From assembly GCA_036397755.1 (NCBI GenBank), contig DASWII010000072.1:36737-100736 (forward strand): DNA of 64,000 bases, read 5' to 3'. The position numbers and the translations under genes were made by a program. Below the pieces are notes generated by a model. That model had not been told where the DNA came from. It made no database searches and was given only the letters and a program-made list of their open reading frames with translations. Source of the stretch: CAMYLY01 sp036397755 (GTDB taxonomy: Bacteria > Gemmatimonadota > Gemmatimonadetes > Gemmatimonadales > GWC2-71-9). Of the stretch, positions 58,886 through 64,000 are shown piece after piece. Numbering within the stretch: the stretch's first letter is position 1; the number at the start of each line of letters is the position of its first letter.

Positions 58886-61800
58886 GTGTTCGACAGTGTA
58901 TTCGAGACGGTGAACTCGGGGTTCGCGCAGGCCCTCTATGAGGACTTTCGCCGCGATCCCTCGTCTGTACCGCCCGAGTGGCGGGCGCTCTTCGAGCGCG
59001 GGCTCAAGGGCGAGGAGCCAACGCCAACCGGTGCACCGCCGTCGACGTCCGACGCCTCCGCAGCTCGCGCGGACGTCGCCGAGGTGGACATGGATGCTGC
59101 CACCCCCGATGCCACGGAGATCAAGGGCCCAGCGCTGCGGCTCCTCAAGAACATGGAGGACTCGCTCGGCATCCCCACGGCAACGTCGTTCCGTGACATC
59201 GATGTCTCCCGACTGTGGGCGGTGCGCCTCGAATGCAACCGGCAGCTCAAGGCGGCCGGCACCAAACTGAGCTTCACACACGTTATCGGATGGGCGCTGG
59301 TCAAGGCGGCCGCCCGATTCCCTGTGATGACGCACGCGGTCCACGCGGAGGGCGGGAGCTATCGTCGCGTCGATCCGCGGGGAGTCCATCTCGGCCTCGC
59401 CGTGGACACCGTCGGCAAGGACGGCACCCGGCGCCTGTTGGTGCCGGTCATCAAGGGCGCCGGGGCGATGGCCTTCGGGCAATTCTACGATGAGTACGAA
59501 CGTCTCGTGACTGGCGCCCGCGACAATAAGCTCATGCCCGATGCCTACACCGGCGGGACGATGACGCTCACCAACCCCGGCACGATTGGAACCGTGGCGT
59601 CGGTGCCGCGCTTGATGAAGGGCCAGGGCTCGATTATCGCCACCGGCGCGATTCGGGATGTCGCCGGGCGCCGAGTCATGACGATGACCAGCACCTACGA
59701 CCATCGGATCATCCAGGGCGCCGAGTCCGGGATGTTCCTCCAGAAAGTCGATCAACTGCTGCAAGGCGACCACGACTTTTTCCGCGAGATCGCCGGGGCG
59801 CTGGAGCTCGCCTGGCCGGCGATCGAAGCGGCGGCTTCCTCGGCGACCGTTCCCGCCCTTCCCACGCCGATCGCCGCCGCGCTGCCCGCGGAATCCGACG
59901 CGGGATTCCTATATCACGTGGCGGCCGCGATGTCGGTGGTCAAGCATCACCGCACGCATGGCTACCTCGCGGCGCATCTGGATCCCCTGGGTGCGCCACC
60001 GCGCGGTGATCCGGCCCTCGAACCTGTGGCGGTAGGACTCACCCCCGAGATCATGCGGCGGATTCCGGCGGGCGTGCTGCGGACGTACGTGGGCGGCGAG
60101 ACGATGGAGGGCGTGCTGCCGCGGCTCCGCGAAACCTATTGCGGAACGATCGCCTACGAGATCGAGCATATCGCGCCGCATGAGGAGCGCGTGTGGTTGC
60201 GGCGCGTGATCGAGTCGGGCGAGCACCGCTATCCGCTCACCGACGACGAGAAGCGGCATCTGCTCCGAGATCTGTCGCGTGTCGAGACGCTGGAGCAGTT
60301 CCTGCACACGAACTACCTCGGACACAAGCGCTTCGGGATCGAGGGCCTCGATATGCTGGTGCCGATGCTCCACCTGGCGCTCGACCTCGCGGCCGACCAG
60401 GGTGCGGAGCAGGCCGTCATGGGCATGGCGCACCGTGGACGGCTCAACGTCCTCACGCACATCCTTGCGGTGCCCTACGACACCCTGCTGGCTGAATTCG
60501 AAGGGGGTCGAGAGGTGGAAGAGACCCTCGCCCCGCGTGGGGGCACGGGCGACGTGAAATACCACCACGGGGCCGCGGGCATGTTCACGTCCTGGTCGGG
60601 GCGCGAGATCCGGGTCACCCTCATGCCTAATCCGAGTCACCTGGAGGCCGTCGACCCCGTCGTGCTGGGAAGCGCCCGCGCCCGGCAGAGCGATCGTTCG
60701 TCCGCCGTGCTCAGGCATGACCCGACCACGGTGCTGCCGATCCTCATCCACGGGGACGCGGCGTTCGCTGGGCAGGGCGTCGTCGCCGAAACGCTGAACC
60801 TGGCGCGACTGGATGGCTACGCCACGGGCGGCACGCTGCACATCATCTCGAACAATCAGGTGGGCTTCACCACGGATCCACGCGAGGCGAGGTCAACGGA
60901 CTTCGCGAGCGACCTCGCCAAGGGGTTCGATGTGCCGATCGTCCACGTCAATGCCGACGACCCCGAGGCATGCCTCGCGGCGGTCCGGCTGGCGATGATG
61001 CACCGAGCCAAGTTCCGGGGGGACGTGGTCATCAACCTGGTCGGCTACCGACGGCACGGCCACAACGAAGGCGACGAGCCGCGATACACGCAACCCGTGA
61101 TGTATCAACGCATTGACAGCCACCCGACGGTGCGGACGCTGTACGCCGACAAACTGCAGGCACAAGGCGTTGTCGACGCCGCCGCCGCCGGCGCGGAGAC
61201 CGCGGACGTCTACGAGGAGCTCACCCGCGTCCAATCGCGCTTGCGGGCGCATGTCGCGACGCACGAGGACGAAGGCGAGGAACCGGTACGGATATCCGGG
61301 CTGTGGACCTCGGTGGCCGAGCCGGTCACGGCGGTCCCCGCGGATCATCTCGCTGAACTGAACGAGGCGCTGCTCGCAACGCCGGCGAGCTTCCACGTGA
61401 ACCGCAAGTTGCGGCGCGTCCTCGAACGGCGCGCCGAAGCCTTCGGTACGGGAGCCGGTATCGATTGGGCACACGCTGAGGCGCTGGCGCTGGGCAGCCT
61501 CCTCACGCAAGGCGTGCCGGTTCGGCTCGTCGGCCAGGACACCCCGCGGGGGACCTTCAGCCAGCGGCACCTCACGCTGTTCGACGCCGAAACGGGCGAC
61601 GCCCACACCCCGATCAAACAGCTGCCGGGGGCAACGGTCCCGCTGGAGCTGCACAACACTCCCCTGTCCGAGTACGCGGCGCTCGGGTTCGAGTACGGCT
61701 ACAGCACCGCCGTGCCCGACGCGCTCGTCGTGTGGGAGGCGCAGTTCGGCGATTTCGTGAACGGCGCCGAGATCATCATCGATCAATTCATCATTGCCGG

Positions 61801-62488
61801 GCTCGCGAAGTGGGGCCAGCTGGCAAGACTCACGATGCTCCTGCCGCACGGGTACGAGGGACAGGGGCCCGAACATTCGAGCGCGCGCATCGAGCGCTAT
61901 CTGGCCCTCGGCGCGGAGGGCAACATCCGCGTGGCGAACTGCTCGACTCCGGCGCAGTACTTCCATCTACTGAGGCGGCAGGCGCTCCACGGGGAGGCTC
62001 GTCCACTCATTGTGATGACACCGAAGAGTCTCCTGCGACACCCGCAGGCCACCTCCGCGGCTGCCGACCTGTCGGCCGGCGCGTTCGCCCACGTGATCGA
62101 GGATCCCGCCCTGCGGGGACCGGGCGATGGCGTGACGCGCCTCGTGCTCTGCTCGGGCAAGGTGTACTACGACATTGTCGGCGCCGAGCGCCGCGTGCAG
62201 GCCGCCCACGTCGCCGTGGGACGCGTGGAACTGCTTTACCCGTTCCCGGAACCCGGCATCCGGCGCCTCATCGAGCCGTTCCCGCAACTGCGCGAGATCG
62301 TGTGGGTGCAGGAGGAGCCCAGCAACATGGGCGCGCGGAAGTGGATGGTGCCGCAGGTGCAGCAGCTCGCCCCGCCGGGCGTGACCGTGCGATACGTTTC
62401 GCGCCCGGAGCGATCGAGCCCGGCGGAGGGATACCCGGCTGCTCATCGGGTGGAACAGGATCGGATCGTCGCCGAAGCGCTCCAGTGA
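58886..62488 (+). CDS. kgd: Fused 2-oxoglutarate dehydrogenase E1/succinyltransferase (Kgd type)
   Basis: The 1200-residue protein combines two TCA-cycle activities. The N-terminal short helical segment (FAQALYEDFRRDPSSVPPEW) is E1-like. Residues about 75-320 are an E2 catalytic domain ending with the active-site TYDHRIIQG, but no lipoyl domain is present. The rest is the thiamine-diphosphate E1 part (GMAHRGRLNVL, HGDAAFAGQGVVAETLNL, GYRRHGHNEGDEPRYTQP, QDTPRGTFSQRHLTL). This matches the mycobacterial Kgd/SucA architecture. The frame is open to 58487; GTG 58886 gives a natural start, but its ribosome site is weak. Lipoyl functions must come from another protein. Confidence 0.92.
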   Translation: MFDSVFETVNSGFAQALYEDFRRDPSSVPPEWRALFERGLKGEEPTPTGAPPSTSDASAARADVAEVDMDAATPDATEIKGPALRLLKNMEDSLGIPTATSFRDIDVSRLWAVRLECNRQLKAAGTKLSFTHVIGWALVKAAARFPVMTHAVHAEGGSYRRVDPRGVHLGLAVDTVGKDGTRRLLVPVIKGAGAMAFGQFYDEYERLVTGARDNKLMPDAYTGGTMTLTNPGTIGTVASVPRLMKGQGSIIATGAIRDVAGRRVMTMTSTYDHRIIQGAESGMFLQKVDQLLQGDHDFFREIAGALELAWPAIEAAASSATVPALPTPIAAALPAESDAGFLYHVAAAMSVVKHHRTHGYLAAHLDPLGAPPRGDPALEPVAVGLTPEIMRRIPAGVLRTYVGGETMEGVLPRLRETYCGTIAYEIEHIAPHEERVWLRRVIESGEHRYPLTDDEKRHLLRDLSRVETLEQFLHTNYLGHKRFGIEGLDMLVPMLHLALDLAADQGAEQAVMGMAHRGRLNVLTHILAVPYDTLLAEFEGGREVEETLAPRGGTGDVKYHHGAAGMFTSWSGREIRVTLMPNPSHLEAVDPVVLGSARARQSDRSSAVLRHDPTTVLPILIHGDAAFAGQGVVAETLNLARLDGYATGGTLHIISNNQVGFTTDPREARSTDFASDLAKGFDVPIVHVNADDPEACLAAVRLAMMHRAKFRGDVVINLVGYRRHGHNEGDEPRYTQPVMYQRIDSHPTVRTLYADKLQAQGVVDAAAAGAETADVYEELTRVQSRLRAHVATHEDEGEEPVRISGLWTSVAEPVTAVPADHLAELNEALLATPASFHVNRKLRRVLERRAEAFGTGAGIDWAHAEALALGSLLTQGVPVRLVGQDTPRGTFSQRHLTLFDAETGDAHTPIKQLPGATVPLELHNTPLSEYAALGFEYGYSTAVPDALVVWEAQFGDFVNGAEIIIDQFIIAGLAKWGQLARLTMLLPHGYEGQGPEHSSARIERYLALGAEGNIRVANCSTPAQYFHLLRRQALHGEARPLIVMTPKSLLRHPQATSAAADLSAGAFAHVIEDPALRGPGDGVTRLVLCSGKVYYDIVGAERRVQAAHVAVGRVELLYPFPEPGIRRLIEPFPQLREIVWVQEEPSNMGARKWMVPQVQQLAPPGVTVRYVSRPERSSPAEGYPAAHRVEQDRIVAEALQ

Positions 62489-62513
62489 ACGCGCCACGGG
62501 GAGGCTGATCGCG

Positions 62514-64000
62514 ATGGATGCCGCCACGTACGTTGCGCACGACGGACTGGGGCTGGCCGCACTGGTGCGCGCCGGTGAAGTCACACCGGGCGAGTTGGTC
62601 GAGGCGGCGATCGCACAGATCGAGCGCACTAACCCGAAGCTCAATGCCGTGGTGCACGAGCTGTACGACGATGCGCGCCGCGCGGTGCTCGCGGGTGTTC
62701 CCGACGGCCCGTTCTCCGGCGTGCCGTTCCTGATCAAGGACCTGCTCACGACGTACGGCGGTGCCCCGATGACCGTGGGCAGCCGGTTCCTCCTGGACTT
62801 CGTTCCGAATCACGACAGCGAACTCGTTCGACGGTACAAGCACGCCGGGCTGCTCATCCTCGGCAAAACCAACACGCCCGAGTTCGGGCTTACACCCTAC
62901 ACGGAGCCCGAGGCGCATGGCCCCTGTCGCAACCCGTGGGACCTCGAGCGCACGCCAGGCGGATCGAGCGGGGGATCGGCGGCGGCCGTCAGCGCGGGGA
63001 TGGTCCCGCTGGCAGGCGGGAACGACGGCGGTGGTTCCATTCGCATTCCGGCGTCCTGCTGCGGCTTGTTCGGACTGAAGCCGACGCGCGGAAGGACGCC
63101 GCTGGGTCCCGATCACGGGGAGGTGTGGCAAGGATGTGTCGTCGAGGGTGTGCTCACCCGGTCGGTGCGCGACAGCGCCGCCGCCCTCGACGCGACGGCC
63201 GGACCCGACGTCGGCGCGCCGTACGTGGCCCCATCGTTCGAAGGCCGATATCTCGATCAGATCACGATTCCCCCGGGCAACCTCCGGATCGCGTGCAGCG
63301 TCGAGCCCTTCCTCGGAGATCACGTACACCCCGACGTGCGCAGGGCGTTCGACGAGACGGTGACACTGCTGCAGTCTCTCGGACACAGCGTGGAGCCGGC
63401 GGCGCCGCCGGTCGAGCGGGAGCCCTTCGCCAAAGCGTTCGTTACGATGCTGACGGGAGAGCTCCGCGCCGACCTCCATGACGCCGCGACCGCGGTGGGC
63501 CGCCAGCCGGGACCCGGCGACGTGGAGGTCGAGACCTGGATGCTCGGCCTGCTAGGAGATCGCGTCACCGCCGGTGACCACGTGTCGGCCGTCAGATACC
63601 TCCGCCGGGCGAGCCGCGCCATCGGTATGTTCTTCGAGAACTATGACATCCTGTTGACACCGACCCTGGCCGATCCGCCGATCAAGTTGGGAGCGCTCCG
63701 GCCTCCCGCTGGTGAACGTCTCGTGCTCAGCGCGCTCGGCCGCCTGCGCGCGGGCTGGGCGCTGGACCTGCTCGGCACGCTCGATCGCGTCGCCGGTGAG
63801 GCGTTCGGGTTCACGCCGTGGACACCCGTATTCAATATCTCGGGGCAGCCCGCCATGTCCGTTCCTCTCACCTGGAACGCGGGGAACCTCCCCATCGGGA
63901 TGCACTTCGTCGGGCGCTTTGGCGACGAGGCCACCCTGCTACGCCTGGCCGCTCAACTGGAACAGGCACGACCCTGGTTCGACCGACGGCCACCGGTCGG
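62514..64000 (+). CDS. Amidase-signature-family hydrolase, 3' end outside window
   Basis: An open frame runs from ATG 62514, with GGAGG 9 bases before it, to the end of the window (495 codons so far). The amidase signature is complete: Lys75 in LIKDLL, cis-Ser151 in GGSSGGSAAA and nucleophile Ser175 in GGGSIRIPAS. The C-terminal part (FNISGQPAMSVPL, NLPIGMHFVGRFGDE) is typical of broad-specificity acylamidases rather than GatA. It follows the kgd gene by 25 bases. Substrate unknown; the stop codon is beyond the window. Confidence 0.9.
   Translation, partial: MDAATYVAHDGLGLAALVRAGEVTPGELVEAAIAQIERTNPKLNAVVHELYDDARRAVLAGVPDGPFSGVPFLIKDLLTTYGGAPMTVGSRFLLDFVPNHDSELVRRYKHAGLLILGKTNTPEFGLTPYTEPEAHGPCRNPWDLERTPGGSSGGSAAAVSAGMVPLAGGNDGGGSIRIPASCCGLFGLKPTRGRTPLGPDHGEVWQGCVVEGVLTRSVRDSAAALDATAGPDVGAPYVAPSFEGRYLDQITIPPGNLRIACSVEPFLGDHVHPDVRRAFDETVTLLQSLGHSVEPAAPPVEREPFAKAFVTMLTGELRADLHDAATAVGRQPGPGDVEVETWMLGLLGDRVTAGDHVSAVRYLRRASRAIGMFFENYDILLTPTLADPPIKLGALRPPAGERLVLSALGRLRAGWALDLLGTLDRVAGEAFGFTPWTPVFNISGQPAMSVPLTWNAGNLPIGMHFVGRFGDEATLLRLAAQLEQARPWFDRRPPV

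Overview
The window is dense, high-GC bacterial chromosome, roughly two-thirds GC by eye. It has short intergenic gaps, many ATGA or GTGA start/stop overlaps and frequent GTG or TTG starts. The organism has an outer membrane (a TamA/BamA-like Omp85 protein beside a TamB-like protein, plus lipoproteins and Lgt). It also has an actinobacterial-style fused 2-oxoglutarate dehydrogenase/E2 protein, PASTA and eukaryotic-type kinase proteins, and a DUF5117-type metalloprotease. This mix suggests Gemmatimonadota. That placement is inference; there is no rRNA in the window.

Region by region. 1-9.5 kb (+): a tightly packed operon-like run, yajC-def-fmt-thiE-thiS-thiG-rsmB-PASTA protein-rpe-TlpA-like-YbbR-like-tsaD-lgt. 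9.5-22.1 kb (-): a Ser/Thr kinase; a Fur-box-controlled FTR1 iron permease fused to a cytochrome c domain; acpS; an unknown membrane protein; a HAD phosphatase; a P1 peptidase; a zinc-ribbon protein; tamB-like and tamA-like genes. 22.1-28.9 kb: dacB, a convergent ferredoxin-NADP reductase, then cobalamin adenosyltransferase, phzF, aroB, an unusual AT-rich intergenic region, and a primary-type sigma factor with a clear promoter and terminator. 29-35.1 kb (+): glcD-glcE-glcF (glycolate oxidase), ygfZ, and a variant Nramp-family transporter. 35.2-38.5 kb (-): a large lipoprotein metalloprotease and a SnoaL-like protein. 38.6-45.3 kb (+): an exported M20 amidohydrolase, then fdhD-fdhB-fdhA for NAD-linked formate dehydrogenase. 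45.3-46.0 kb holds gene remnants. 46-49.6 kb: an HD-GYP protein, an AraC-type regulator, a tiny exported lipopeptide, a TPR protein and a UBP zinc-finger protein. 49.7-64 kb: a GH38-like Tat-exported protein, a MoxR-like ATPase, a cytidylate-kinase-like protein, YajQ, a flavodoxin-fold reductase, an MFS exporter, a VWA protein, DinB, the fused 2-oxoglutarate dehydrogenase and an amidase cut by the window end.

The strongest single observation is that formate dehydrogenase alpha is a selenoprotein. Its reading frame is split by an in-frame TGA at 43658-43660, exactly where the family has its active-site selenocysteine/cysteine. Immediately downstream is a SECIS-like hairpin whose GGTCT loop sits at the same offset from the TGA as in E. 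coli fdhF.

The best candidate for something undescribed is at 46.8-49.6 kb. Two copies of a 36-bp block, each carrying two direct half-sites spaced exactly 21 bp, lie between two divergent gene pairs (AraC-type regulator/54-residue lipopeptide, and TPR protein/UBP zinc-finger protein). This suggests a small regulon that may use an exported peptide.
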